In this document: piece after piece, positions 21,810-36,036 of the stretch
How the letters are laid out: every line of letters begins with the position of its first letter
Numbering within the stretch: the stretch's first letter is position 1
Made by a program: the position numbers and the translations under genes
The notes under the pieces: model-generated
What the model saw: the letters and a program-made list of their open reading frames with translations, nothing else
Database searches by the model: none
What the model was told of the DNA's origin: nothing
DNA from: Cranoglanis bouderius
Taxonomy: Eukaryota; Chordata; Actinopteri; Siluriformes; Cranoglanididae
Assembly: GCA_023630585.1 (NCBI GenBank)
Contig: CM042539.1
Coordinates: forward strand, 21,350,255 to 21,414,254
DNA: 64,000 bases
Reading direction: 5' to 3'

Positions 21810-22620
21810 GTCTCTTGTATTGTTGTTAAAGTTGAAATTCAAGGAATTCTAAATGTCCTCTTAAGAGTGGCACAGTATCACAGTTTAACACTGAATAAGC
21901 ACCTGGGATGTTTTAAAATGTTGTCTGCTTTACTTTAAAGAAACAGCCAGCGTTTTGTCTGTATTGTTTCACAGTTGTGGTTTGGATGACATTAAACATT
22001 AATCATTTAAACTGTTTAAAACTTGTCTGTCTGAGCTTGCCTTTCAACTTTACATTTCATTAAAAACACAGCAGCAGTGGGTTGTTATATATCTAGTGTT
22101 ATTTTGAAGCAGGATATTTAATAACCACGATGTTCTCTGGCTAGTATAACCTCACACTTGTTAATTTCTACAATTCACCTTTTGATGGAGGCCTTCACTC
22201 ACCGTCTAGACTAATCTCCCAGCATTTCTACTTCACACCAAAACACTTTGATCTGTTCCCAATAGAACCTCTTGGACCTCTTGGCAGAGATAGACCAGAC
22301 TGAATACTCTGTTCTCTGTCTCTTCAACAACTGTTGTAGTGTTACAGATAAACCATATCTTTAATAAAGTGATGTATTGCTGATCTTTACTCCTTGTGAA
22401 ATTCTGCACAGAGAAATTTGCTGAATCCAATGTTTTGAATTCTGAATTTCCATTGTCTGTTCATCATTGGCACTTTTATATGCCCCAAAATATCATTAGT
22501 TAATAGTTATCATTAGTGATTGTCATATCAAAACATAAAATACATTACTTTATTGCATTTGCCAAAAATAAAAGTGAAATTCATTTGCTTGACATTTTAA
22601 AACCACCATCAGTAACTAGC
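21810..22620. other. 3' flank of glipr2
   Basis: No gene or repeat recognised. An AATAAA at 22363-22368 is an alternative distal poly(A) signal for glipr2. Confidence 0.35.
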
Positions 22621-22629
22621 ACCCTAATT

Positions 22630-22815
22630 CCACTGGGTACTCTGGTTTCCTCCCACCTCTGAAAAACTGACTGAAGGTGCATTGGCTATGCTAAATTGCC
22701 CTTAAATGTCAATGAGGGTGAATGGGCATGGTGCTCTGCAATGGACTGGTATCCCCTCCAGGTCGTGTTCCAACCTCTTGCACATTTTTCCCGGGATAGA
22801 CGAATGAATGAATGA
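22630..22815 (+). repeat. Diverged SINE/retroelement fragment, (GAAT)n tail
   Basis: GGTTTCCTCCCACC, CTAAATTGCCC, GGACTGGTATCCCCTCCAGG and CCGGGATAGACGAATGAATG match the 19577-19912 family body with a GAAT-type tail. No tRNA-like head. Confidence 0.65.
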
Positions 22816-23216
22816 ATAGACAGCATAGTATTAAACATTATATGTTTTAAATGTAAGGGTTCTCAGTCTGTGAACTTTCTGCTGATTTGTAACACATATT
22901 AGTTAACAATAAACATTATAAAATATCCAATTAAACATCACTTGGTGAACATCTGTTTCACTGACCAAAGTTTCTTTTGCTTGTGTATTTCTCTGTGGCA
23001 CTATAAAAAAAAAGGATGCCCTATTTTTAGGACCGCTTTGTTGGGAAATCCCAAGGGTAACTATCTATGTGCACACTTACAGTTACAAACAATTGGCATT
23101 TATTGTTTTATGTTGATACTTCTGCTTGGAGCTTCATATGACTCAGTACTGAGTCTTTAGAGTATACAGTTGTAGAAAAGTAATGATTTATAATCCCAAT
23201 ATCTGGTGTTACCCAG

Positions 23217-23345
23217 AAGAAAATGGGTTCCCCTCAAGGTCTGGTTCCTCTCAAGGTACCTTAAGTCTGGTTCCTCAAGGTTCCTCTCAAGGTTTATTCT
23301 CATGTTGTTTCCCCTTGCCACTGTCACTACTGTCTTACATTATAG
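23217..23345. repeat. GGTTCCTCTCAAGGT repeat
   Basis: Local duplications of GGTTCCTCTCAAGG followed by a CCTTGCCACTGTC block, familiar from fish interspersed repeats. Non-coding. Confidence 0.5.
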
Positions 23346-24200
23346 TGGAATTTACCAATGGTATGGATTGATTCCTCAATGATGATTAAAATGAAATATT
23401 TTCCTGGTTGACTTCCATTTATAAAGAGCTAATTATAGTTCTAGCATTGTGATGGACTGGCATCCCATTCAGGGTGTATTCCTGCCTCATGCAAAGTGTT
23501 CAGCAATATAATGTCTATGCCCATGGGTTCATAAAAACTAAAAACTCAAAGTGTGCTCTGTGATGGCATGAGTTATTTAGAGCAAACAAAAAGGACTACA
23601 AATCACTCTTTAAAAGTATTGCAACTCACATTTTAATTAAGAGATGCAGGTTAACAATGTACTGTCATCATTTAGTCCTGTATGTGCAGTAAAACTTTGT
23701 ATAATAGAATTTTGAAAATAGTGAATCCCAAGGACATATGAAAGATATACTGTACTTGTTTTTGAAAGAAAAATATTTAAATGTGAAAAAGTGAGATTTT
23801 CCTCCACATTATGTTTAGCAAGTCTTTTAGTTGTTAAAGACAAAATACTATCCTTCTAGGAAAGTGCCAGCAAGGGAAGTTTAAGGGTAGTTCCAATTGT
23901 TTTTGTGGTGAGTATTGATAAATGTTTAGATGCCATATCTTCATCTTCTGCCTCTTAGAGAGAGTGGAAGAGTAAGAAAACACAATACATATTCTTGATT
24001 ACAAATACAGAATCCCATCTGCTGGTTTATATATGGGCTTGACGTAGCATCACTGTTACAAAGCAACACATGCTTTGAGTAAAGTGTGATTAAATGTAGA
24101 CATACATCACAAATCAAGCATATTTATCAAACTGCGTGGGTGATTGCAGATTTTCAGTTAATGAAATGTATGAAACAACAAACAGGTCGGTTTTTATAGG
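23346..24200. other. Intergenic between glipr2 and nacad
   Basis: Convergent intergenic DNA with a short retroelement scrap near 23450-23500. Nothing else recognised. Confidence 0.45.
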
Positions 24201-24201
24201 G

Positions 24202-24207
24202 TTTATT
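24202..24207 (-). promoter_or_regulatory. nacad: nacad poly(A) signal AATAAA
   Basis: AATAAA on the minus strand about 100 nt downstream of the nacad stop codon, with no competing signal in between. Confidence 0.7.
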
Positions 24208-24305
24208 TAGCAGGTAAGGGGCATTGAAGGTATGTAGCAGCATTACTGGGAAGGGTTGATGGGTATGCCAGGAAGAAAAGCTGGGGGCAGGCAAGACCTC
24301 TTCTA

Positions 24306-24320
24306 TCACATGGTTAGCTC
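24306..24320 (-). CDS. nacad: nacad coding exon 9 with stop
   Basis: Acceptor CTTCAG, then GAG CTA ACC ATG TGA. It encodes the universally conserved NAC-alpha C-terminus ELTM. Confidence 0.93.
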   Translation of the reverse strand, partial: ELTM

Positions 24321-27300
24321 CTGAAGATAGATATATACAAAAAAACATTATTTCATACTGATTAAGAAGGAGATTAAGAAGGAGCGCAGTAGTCCTGGAG
24401 AATAATCTCCTGCAACAGTACTATATTTACAGTCACAGTACTATATTTACAGGGAAGATTTATCATCACATATCTGTTTAAGAACATATACTGTAAAAAA
24501 AATGTTTTCTTACCATAATAGCATTGACAATATCGTTCTTGTTGTGACGTAATGCACGGACAGCTTTAGCACGAGCCACGTTAGCCTGTGCCATTACCAG
24601 CTCTATATCTCGCTGTTCCAGTCCACTCTCATCCACCTGACAGAGAGAAAGCAATTGAATTTTTGTCCATTTTAGGCAAGTGGAGACTTAAACAGCACAC
24701 AATGGTGCATCAGAGTAAGTTACTTATATTATTTTTACAGTATAGTCAGTCCCTCCAGGATTTTCCGATTTTGCTATCACAGAATGCGCATTTAGTCAAA
24801 GCCTTATTCGGTTTACGTGTGTCAAACATGAGTACAGCCAAACGGTCTAATTGATCTACAAACATCACTGTGAAAGACTGTGCAAAACAATTCTGTGCAA
24901 TTGCAATTTCACCAATTCAAGTAGTTTTCTGAAGAAAAAAAAGCACAAAAATTGTTGCAAAAAGTTGCATTGCAAATTTTGAAAAATTCCACAGCAAAAG
25001 CAAGCATTTTTGACTGCAACAATCACAATGTATAGTATATTATTTGAGGTATAGGAGAAAGGCCATGCTCACAAGATGGCAGATGCTCTAAATTCCCTTC
25101 TTCATTGTATCATTTATATTTCAATAAACTTCATGAAAGTCAAGTTACTAGGGAGCAATTAAAAAGACAGTATCAACTCTCTACCTCCTCTTCTTCCTCA
25201 CTCTCCTCTTTAATGGCGAGGCTGGGCATGATGTCAGGGGTCAAAGGAGAAGGATCAAGGGGAACCTTAAATTTCTCCGCTGCAGCCTTGTGCACTTGCT
25301 GTGACAGGTCCTCAATCTATAACAGAGGCAATGGAATAATTTTTTTTTTTTGATGAATTTAAAGTTTCTCTTATAACCCCAATTCCAAACAAGTTGGGGC
25401 GCTGTGTAAAATGTAAATAAAAACAGAATGCAATGATTTGCAAATCTCATAAACCAATATTTTATTCACAATAGAACATAGAAAACATATCAAATGTTTA
25501 AACTGAGGAAATGTACCATTTTAAGGGGAAAAAAAAGGTAATTTTGAATTTGATGGCAGCAACACATCTCAAAAAAGTTGGGACAGGGCCATGTTTACCA
25601 CTGTGTAGCATCCCCTCTTCTTTTAACAACAGCCCGTATACGTCTGGGAACTGAGGAGACCAGTTGCTGGAGTTTTGGGAGAGGAATGTTGTCCCATTCG
25701 TGTCTGATACAGGATTCTAGCTGCTCATCAGCCCCGGGTCTTTGTTGTATTTTTCGTTTCATGATGCGCCAAATGTTTTCAAATGGTGAAAGGTCTGGAC
25801 TGCAGGCAGGCCAGTTCAGCACCCGGACTCTTCTACTATGAAGCCACACTGTTGTAATAGATGTAGTATGTGGTTTAGCATTGTTTTGCTGAAATATGCA
25901 AGGCCTTCCCTGAAAAAGACGTCATCTGGATGGAAGCATATGTTGCTCTAAAACCTGTATATACCTTTCAGCATTGATGATCCCTTTCCAGATGCACTAA
26001 TGCACCCCCATACCATCAGAGATGCAGGCTTTTGACTGAGCGCTGATAACAAGCCGGATGGTTCCTCTCCTCTTTAATCCAGAGGACGCTGCATCCATGG
26101 TTTCCAAAAAGAATTTCAAATTTCGATTCGTCTGACCACAGAACAGTTTTCCACTTTGCCGCAGTCCATTTTAAATGAGCTTTGGCCCAGAGAAGAGGGC
26201 GGCATTTCTGGATCATGTTCACATATGGCTTCTTCTTTGCATGATAGAGCTTTAAGCAGCATTTGTGGATGGCACGGCGAACTGTGTTCACAGAAAATGA
26301 GTTCTGGAGGAGTTTCTAAGCCCATGCAGTGATTTACATTACAGAATCATGCCTGTTTTCAATGCAGTGCCGCCTGAGGGCCCGAAGATCATGGGCATGC
26401 GATATTGATTTTCACCCTTGTCCCTTGCGCACAGAGATTTCTCCAGATTCTCTGAATCTTTTGATGATATTATGTACTGTAGATGATGAGATATTCAAAG
26501 TCTTCACGGTTTTACGTTGAGGAACATTATTCTGAAATTGTTCCACAATTTGTAGACGCAGTTTTTCGCAGATTGGTGAACCTCTGCCCATCTTTACTTC
26601 TGAGAGACTCTGCCTCTCTAAGATACTCTTTTTATACCCAGTCATGTTACTGACCTGTTGCCAATTAACCTAATTAGTTGCAAAAAGTTCCCTCAGCTGT
26701 TTCTTTTTAGTAACACTCACTTTTCCAGCCTTTTTTTTCCCCCATCCCAACTTTTTTGAGACGTGTTGTGGCCATCAAATTCAAAATTATTATTTTTTTC
26801 TTAAAATGGTACATTTCCTCAGTTTAAACATTTGATATGTTTTCTATGTTCTATTGCGAATAACATATGGGTTTATGAGATTTGCAAATCATTACATTCT
26901 GTTTTTATTTACATTTTACACAGTGTCCCAACTTTTTTGGAATTGGGGTTGTACATTTCAAATTTAAAGAAATTTAAAGTTTTTCTTACAAGCCTACACT
27001 ATACTTAGTGCTTGTCAAAAATAACTTGTACAGGGGTCATCAACTGGCGACTGTAGTCCGGATGCAGACCCAGCAAATTATTTCAGTGGACTGAACTGAG
27101 TGCTTGAAGCAGAACTTATAGACATATGAATAAAACTGTCTGCAGTTCAATGACTAGTTTTCTAAACATGAACCAGCATGGCTTCTGTAGCAGATCTTCT
27201 GTTGTGATATAACCAATCACTTGACAAGTTGACAAATACAGAATGTTTAAGGACGATTGGACAGAGAAGTATCCGTTTATTCTGTGTCAGATTCAAAATA

Positions 27301-30300
27301 TCTCATGTTTACGGCACTTCCAAAAGTGGTAATGTTAAGCACCACTATAAAAAATAACCACTTTAAATGGTCTTATTTACAGCCATAATCTTATTGATAA
27401 CTGTTAAGCATTAAAATGTAAATGTTGTAATGTTAGTTGCTTATCTAGACCTTTGTAAACAAGAAATTTTATGTAACACATTTCATTTGAATACCCTTGA
27501 ATCTAATAGTCCAAAGTTTTCCACTGAAAGTAAGTTGCAAAAATGATCAAACGTTAATCAAAATGCTAACCTTGGCCTCCCCAAAGACTATGTAGATATC
27601 TGATGCAGGGCTTTTGAAGACATCTGGGCGAGTAATAACAAATAGGATATTCTTGGACTTCCGGATAGTAATCCGTGTAACTCCATGAATCTGTTTTAAG
27701 CCAAGCTTAGACATAGCCTTGAGAACACACCCAAAACAAGAAAGAAAAACATTTTTTATTATTTTTTTGCTGAATGAGCAAGAAAAGGCATTATTGTGTT
27801 AGAAACTTTGTACAAAGCTCTAACAGCTGGAATAAATAAGGTCTCACATACCTTTCGTGCCTTTTTCTCACTTCGACTCTGCTTAGTTTTGCTCACTGAC
27901 TCATCAGCTGTAGAATGTGATATCTGAGAGAGATTAAATTAGACACATTTAGTTATAAATGCCTTTCTTTTGCACTCACTTTCTTTGTATTTTAAAAACA
28001 GGACATAATAAGCACATAAACACATATTACACACGTACTTGTGGCTCTGAGGTTTTCAAGAGGCTTCTGTTCGGCTCTTCCAGCTCAGGAATCGATCCAT
28101 CACTGTCTGTTTCATTACATGAGCCCACTTTGTAATTAAGACATAGAGATAGAGACAGAGTAAACTTTTTTTTTAAATCACAGATTTAGTGTGAGTGCCT
28201 CATACTCTTAAAGTTGAATAGACATGATTATTGAAAATGACAATAAGGACAGACTTCATGCAGTAGACTGTCAGAAAGACATACTGGTACTTTTTAAAGA
28301 GAGATCCACTTCCTTAGAGGCCTTTGTTCTGTAGTTAATTGAACACCCGTCCTGGTGATCAGTGTGCTTTTCAGTTGGATTTTGTCTTGTTTGCACAGGG
28401 AAATTTAATGCAGAGGTGATGCATGGTAATATCTCTCTTTCACTGCTCAAGCTTGAGTTTCTGTGAGCAGGACTACTATCTCTGAGTCCTATACATCGAG
28501 TGGGGCGGGTTTGGGGACTTTTAGGTGATTCTGGTCTGTGTTCCATGCATACTGCTTAAAAGAACCAAAAAATCATAAATTTTCCGACTTTTAATAGTGA
28601 CCATGTATATGCAGAAATTAATTTGGCACAATACCGCTTATGTACATTTAATAAACAATAGCACAGTAAAAGTGATTTGAAATACAACACACCTTCAGGT
28701 TTCTCTTGTGTGCAAGCCTTTGAGCCTGACTGCTCATTCGCATTTTGATGCGTATCTTGTATTGGAAGTAAGACCGTTAATTCTTCCTCAGACTCAACAT
28801 CTGGATGTTCCCTATTTATCACTTGAAGAGGGCTCTGTGATTCATGTTGATGCAAGCTATCATTTAGTGCTGTTTCGGTATGAGTGAGGAGACTGTGTAT
28901 TTGAGAACTGTTAAATGAAGATTGGGACTCTTGTATAGGTGCAGGAAGGTCCTCCTCCAACACATCTTTGGATAAGGAAGAAGTGGGATGTCTGCTGATT
29001 TCTGAAATTTCTTCTACAAAAGTTAAGGAGGCTCTGACATTGTTATCACTGGGATCTTGTGTGCTTTTGTGTGATTCCAGCCCTTCTAAGGTGCCATGAT
29101 GAAGTGCTTCTTTCTGATCTGAATTGCCAAGACCATTTGAGTCAGTAGAACCCATTGATTCTGTCAAATTGAGGTTTCTCTCAAGAGTATTGGAGCTGGA
29201 GACTGCAGAGTGGAATACGGTTTGAAGTTGTGTTTGATGATTGTTTTTCTCTCCGCTAGCATCATTTGTGTGTATTTGCTGTTGAATTTCTGGAGTATAT
29301 GTATTACTCTGAAAACATGTATCATTTGCAGATGTTTGAATTATTTCAGTCTCAGGTCTACTGTCTTTATTTTTGATGTCTTCCTTTTTCTCCAGGGAAG
29401 CAATCGTTTTGCTGTTGTCAACGGTGACAGGTTCCTTTGGTATCATGCTATCTGAAACAGTGTTTCCCCTACCACAGTTAACTATGGTTGTATTCAGTTC
29501 TATATTTTCAGTTTCAGACTTACTTGATTTCTGTGAGACTTCAGTCTCCTCTTTTCTCAGTTCCAAAACATTAGTATTCTCTCTGACGTTTTCATTTGCC
29601 CCCTCTTTTGGACGTGTTTCCACAGCCTTCTTATCTGTCTTTTCTTTGAGTGCAATACATACACTTATTTCACTCTTTGGTTCAATTTGTTTGTCAGCCA
29701 CTTGACTACCAAAATTGAGCTGATTTTCATCTTTGGTAATGTTAGACTGTAATGGTCTGGTATCTAGATTTGATGCCCCAGTTATAACCCCCTTATTAGA
29801 GCAGGTAGCTGTCCCTTTGTGTATCAGAGACTTGTCAGAAAAGGAAATTGCAAATTTTGATTCACTTGATTTCTTTTTGTGGTCAAAGTTGCCAAATGAC
29901 CCCCCTGCTAGTTTAAATACAGGCTTGTTTTCTAAGACTATTGAGTCAGAATTTACCAGGCACATTTGTTTAGAAGTTTCATGATTCTTTATGTCACTTG
30001 ACTTGTCTGACATTTTATTTGTTGTAATGGGCCCACAGAGATCATTTTGTTTGTACAAACTGGTAGAACCTAAAATCAATGCTTCATCATATTCTTGAGC
30101 TGATTCCAGGACTTCTGGTCCCTGTTTAGGCAAAATGTCAGGGCTTATGTCTATAAATATTTTTGATGTTGGTTTCCCAGGAATGTTAAACTCTGTGTCA
30201 GTGGTCTGGTCTTTTTCATCTTTCTCATCGTGTGAAAGGATATTTAATGGCATACACATTGATTGTGCACCTGGCATACTGGGTGAACAGCTCTTTTCTG

Positions 30301-33300
30301 GGTTGTTCCATGTGATTTCCTGAATATTTTCTGGATGGCATTGTATAAGTGCATTATTGTCTGGATTCTGGAGGTTGTTTGCATCATCCTCACCCCCTCC
30401 TGCCTCTGAAAGGTCCTCAATGGATTTCCAAGTGGACAGATTTGACTCCAGCATACCAGACTCATTATTTGCCATATTTTCTGGCAGGTCACAGTAGCTG
30501 TTGTTGTCCTCAAGGTCACCCATGATGTTATCTTGAGCTGAAATGTTGGGAGTTACAGATAGCCCCTTATTGTGCAGTGATCCAGCTAGCTCGCACATAA
30601 GCAAATTCTCTGGTCTAAACTCACAGCATGCGTCTAAAGACAAGGGCTCTTCTGGAGCCCAATCTTCAGAAGAAACACTCTTTTCTGTTATGCTACTTTG
30701 GGAGTTCTCCTTCTTTGGTGAAATGGCAATGCTGTAAGTAGAAGAGGACATATTTAGAGAGCCAACACTTATATCATCTGTGCTTGGTTGATTTTCGGTC
30801 AGGTTGTCTTGGTCAAGAGACTGGTCAGTTGGGGAAATATCAGCAGGAGTCAAGTTATCTGGTACTTCAGACAGTTCTGGATAGGCACAAACTGGAATGT
30901 TTGTGGGGCTACAATCATCTTTAGGATAGGACAACAAAGGGACTCCCTTGTTGAGATCATTGGTTGCTGTCTCATCAAGCTGGAGTGAGGTATTTATGAA
31001 TTCAGAGTTATTTCCATTTTTCTGATCTAGATATTTATCATCCTGAATATTTATCTTATTATCTATGCCTGCTGCTGTGGCACCAAGCACACAAAGGACT
31101 GGTTTAGTGTATGTTTCTGACACTTCACCAAGTTCTGCTGAGCTTGCCTGATTTCCTGAGCCTTGAATATTTGTATGAACACTTTGTTGAGACACTGCAC
31201 TGCATGCATTGTCTGTTTCCTCTGCATTTTTTAGATCTATGCTCTGTTTATTCTCTTCACTTTGTCTCCTAATATCGCTTGAGGAATCTAGTCTCTTTGC
31301 ACATTCAGCCTTTAAATTAGGTATGCTTATTTCTTCAGCATGTGCTGTGCAGACTGACATATGTTGCTGAACTAATGTATTTGATGGCCCAGAAGATCCA
31401 GAGGAAATCTCCATTTCACTCTCACTTCCAGATGATTCTGATAGTGCATGGTTTACTGACTGCACATGGTCATCTTGTGCAGGAAATTGCTGTGCAAGCT
31501 CAGCATGTCTCTCTGTGCTGTACAGGTGGTCATCTTCATCTCCATTACAAGAGGTGGAATCAATTGACTCCTCTGTGTCATCCTGATAAGCAAATGACTC
31601 ATCTACTCCATCGTTAATTGAGTTCTCAGAAAGTGAATTTAGGAAAGAGGCAGAGGTATCCTCTTCATTTGGATCATCAACACCCCTTGCTCCAATCTTT
31701 ATGGGTTCAACTTGCTGTTCCAAATCACTGTCATCATTTATGCCCCCATCTACATCTTCATCTTCATCATCATATTCATCCACATCCCCCTCTTCCTCTC
31801 CAGCAGCATATGCATCAACATCATTTTCTGGCTCATCATCTGTAGGGAATAATGTTATTTCCATTGAATCTGCCTGGAATATCAAGCTGGCGTGGACTGG
31901 TAGCATTGATGCAGGAATCATCCCATCTCCACCAGGTCCATCATCCCTGGAGCACCCGTGGAAGAACAGAGCAGATGATCCCATCTCACTATACAAGCTG
32001 TTATTATCAGTGTCTGAAATCTCTGATGAACATGTGGCAGGGGTCAGACTGCCTGTCTCTAAAGTGGTTGAAGCTGCTGCCTGCTGGTGACTGAAAGGAG
32101 AAGAACATGCCAGATCTGAGGGAAAGTCCTCTTCAAGGCTTAGAGGGGCATCATGTTTGGCAAAGTGCTCTGAGATACAGTCATTAAAGTCCAGCTCTAG
32201 CTCCTGATCTGGATCATCCAAAGGCTGTGATATGTCAGTGGCTCTCGGAATTTCTGCCTGGACTAGGGTGGCCTCAGATCCCCCTTCCTCATGTTTTGAG
32301 TCTGTGGTTCTACCACTGCTGCTCCTGTGTGGGGAAACATTCTCTGTCACCCAGTGAGGCCTACAAGTCTCTCTCTTTATCCTTTCCTCCTCATGTTCCT
32401 CACTCTCAGCCAACTCTGGCATGACAGGTTTACACAGACAATGCTCCCTTTCACCCACGAGTCTGTCATCTCCCAGCTCATCCCCAATCTCAGAAAGAGA
32501 GCCCACATAGCAGGCAGGGACCTCCTGCAATTCAGCTTCAGCAGTCAGATTAGGTGAACAGGAGTGAGAAGTGCCAGAATTGTAGGAGGAGGTCCAACTG
32601 CCACCTTCAGCAGTAACGTAGGATCCGGATGGAGAAGTGGGAGGGGAGCACAAATCAGACTCATCTGTTGGTGAACCAGGACCTGTGCTTGGACTGCTTG
32701 GTTGCCATTGTTGCTTAAGATGTGAGCAATAGGCCATCTTAATTGGGGTGGAAGGGGCTGTGTAATAACGATCTGGGTCCAGTCCAGGAAGGACACCAAT
32801 GCGTTGAGGATCAACTGGATAGGAGGGCTCGGAGAAGGACAAGGAAGGCACTTCACCCTGAGATAGAGACAGTGTGTCTCCTTCATCATCTGGGAATAAG
32901 GTGCTGCTTTCAGTCAACCCAGTATCTGCTGATTTGGGTTCTAGAATTGGGCATTCAAGTAGCTGATCTAAACTTCTCTCTTGTTCAGGGGTTGGGGTCA
33001 AAGTCTTAACCTGTTCAGATTTTTCAATCTCTTGACCAGTATCAAGTTTAATTTTCTCCTCTACCCTAATCTGTCTCTCCACCAGAAGAGTAGAAGTATC
33101 TGAGGGAGGGGGTTCTAAACTGGATGATTCTTTACTTGTCTTTTTGTCTGGAGGCACACCAATCTGTGTCTCCAGGTTTTTCAGTAATGCTTCTTGTCCC
33201 ATAACAACCCTTGCATCCATGGACTCAGGTTCTTGGTAGTCACTCTCCACTTCAGCTCCAGTTAGAACTTTAATCCTCTCCATTTTCACTGGCCCCCGTC

Positions 33301-35635
33301 TGCATCCACCTCTTCCAAACCGCCCCGTTAGCCGGCCTACTGTGCGCCCATCTGATTCAAAGCTGGCACCCTCCGGTTGAGGTCGAGTGGAAGTGTTTGG
33401 TTTAGACATGACCAAGCGAGGTCCAAATGGAGAAGTAAATTGTGGGGAGAGCTTGGGTGGAGTGCTTGGAGATGGGCTGGAGGCACTGTCAGTTGGAGTA
33501 GAGGCTGTGGAGCTTGAGGTTTGCCTCGACAAATCTGAAAAAGAGGGTGATAAGAAATTTAGAAAATATTTAAGCAACAACTTAGAGTGCCTTCTTCAGT
33601 GAATCAAAATAAATTATTCTGTATAAAGGGACAAGAATGACCTTTAGGTGAACTACTTGTGGTGTTGTACATTTATATTATTTCCTGATACTGCAGACAT
33701 GAATGCCTACTCAGTAATGCCATCAAAATGTCACATAAAATATTCAGTATATTACATGGAAAGGTCATCTACACTGAAGCAGTTCGGCTGGAGTGGTTTG
33801 GGTAGCATTTAATAAACTAAAAAATCAATAGTAAATTGCAAAGATTCTGTAGACTTAGTGAGCTTCTTATCCTATCAGTCAGTTTGTGAATGAATGCATC
33901 ATGAATTCAACAAATCAACTTTGACAACTAAATTTAATCCTCCATATCCACATTTAGCCATCCCAAAATACCCCAAATATCCTAAAAGCACTAAACCAAG
34001 TATCAAATATAGCACTTAATATAATTATATATTTTATTAACAGTCATGTGGACTCATGTTGCTTGATTTAAATTTGAAGAAATTATTTCAGTCTATACAA
34101 AAAAGAAGACTTTTTAAATTAACATCCATGACTTGACTTGAATTTGGAATTGGGTTTAGCAACTTGAAAAGTCTCATGACCCTTACTTTTTAAATCAAAT
34201 AGATCATTAAACTATTTTACCAGCTGAATAGTAGAGTAGCACCGATAAGCACTACATAATTTCTTTCCCATTTTGGTCCAGGTTGAGAATAGCCCAGCAT
34301 GCAGTGTCCCTTTAAATTTGTGCTACACACCAGCAGCTTTGGAGAGAGAATTTCCAAAGAAAGCTATTTGACTTATCTCATCACCCTAGAGAGGGTAGTG
34401 ATGGTGTAAGGAGCTTGGTTAGTTAGTGAGAAGCAGCACTTTGAATGCCTGCTGAGTAAATGTCTCATGGAAGTAATTCCCTTTTCTGCCTGCAAGGCAA
34501 ACTTAGACTGAGAGCACTGACAGTAAATGGAGGAATCTAATTTACTGTCAGCAGGATAGTCATGCAGGCATACACACATACTCACACAATGTATTTATAT
34601 GCTATATAAATCTAAGAAATAATAATAATAAAGTGGCATAGTAAGGTGTTGGGATACCACAAACCCTCAACACAGCTTCAATGCACCTTGGCATAAATTA
34701 TACAAGCCTCTGATGATGGTGGTGGGGAGCACTGTCTAACACGATGCTCCAAAATCTGCCATAAATGTTCAACTTGGTTGAGATCTGGTGAAGGCATTCT
34801 AACTACCATTCCTACAAATGGTTTTATGTCTTGTTTATGTACAAACCGATTAGCCTAGGTATCCTAAAACAAGCTGTAGATCACACAAATGGCTGATTAT
34901 TTAAGGAACATTAATAATTAAACATTAAACATTAACATTAAGTAATGTAAAGATGGCAGGTGTTTGGTTCAATGGCATTGGTCAACATATCATAAGGGCC
35001 TGCATATACCTGGATGATTGTGCAGTATTTACAGCATATGGTACACAAATATGGACACCCATGAGCAGTACCTCCATGTGAGGTTGCCAGGGTTGCAGTT
35101 TTTACACAAAATTGGGCTCGATTTGGAACAAGGTCACGGGTTGAAAAAGCATGTCTGCAGGCGGTATTTTTCTGTGCTAGTTTATAAGTAATCAGAGGTT
35201 GCCAAAATTCGTGTTTTAAAGCGAATAATCTAAATTATATCTTATCAATTTCTGTAAAAATATTCCTGGCAAACAAAGGGAACATGTATGTGCAGACAGT
35301 GTATCTACAGGACTATTTCTGTTATAGTGGGAACTATACACTAGCGCACTAGTTTGAAATTAGAATCAAAGGCTGTACATAGTTTTGTTATATGTGTTTT
35401 TTTCCCTCAAATAAGGAAAGTTGGGACATCAAGAGGACACAAGGGAAAAGATGGACTAAAACAAATACTTGTGTTATTTTCGGCAATTAATGAAGAACTA
35501 TATGTTACTTTCTGTCATATACCACCAACATTTTTGGGCTAGTCTTTTTGTGTGGTTATTCAGATGTAGTTGCTCTGTGTTTCTCCCAGCCTCTGTGTGT
35601 GTGCACGTGCATGTGTGCATGTGCATGTGCATGTG

Positions 35636-35691
<56 letters not shown>

Positions 35692-35988
35692 GCAAATCGT
35701 GCCATAGCTCTGCCATGTGTATACGTATGTTTTGCTGTGGGTGGTCTGTTGTGCTTAGTCATGATGCGAAATTATTACATCATCCTGTCACACCCGGCAC
35801 ACGGAGCAACTGTTATGGGGTAGCATGAAAAACAGCACAGTATTGTTGCCAGATTTTGTGTCAGAGAGAAAGAAAGAAAGAAAGAAAAGACCTCTTGCGT
35901 TCACAAAACCAAACAGACAGGTCCTGCAATGTGCACGTGATACTGAGGTAGAGGTACATTTGCTCAAGGGGTGCACCAACAGATGCAG

Positions 35989-36036
<48 letters not shown>

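Noticed and set aside
29210..33009. Plus-strand open frames across nacad exon 2
   Set aside because: Antisense shadows of the long open minus-strand exon; no splice context or recognisable domains.
28556..33580. A single-exon 1674-residue protein starting MLLKYF
   Set aside because: The first 15 and last ~40 codons are intron read-through. Splice sites at 33534 and 28693 join it in phase to the nacad exons on both sides.
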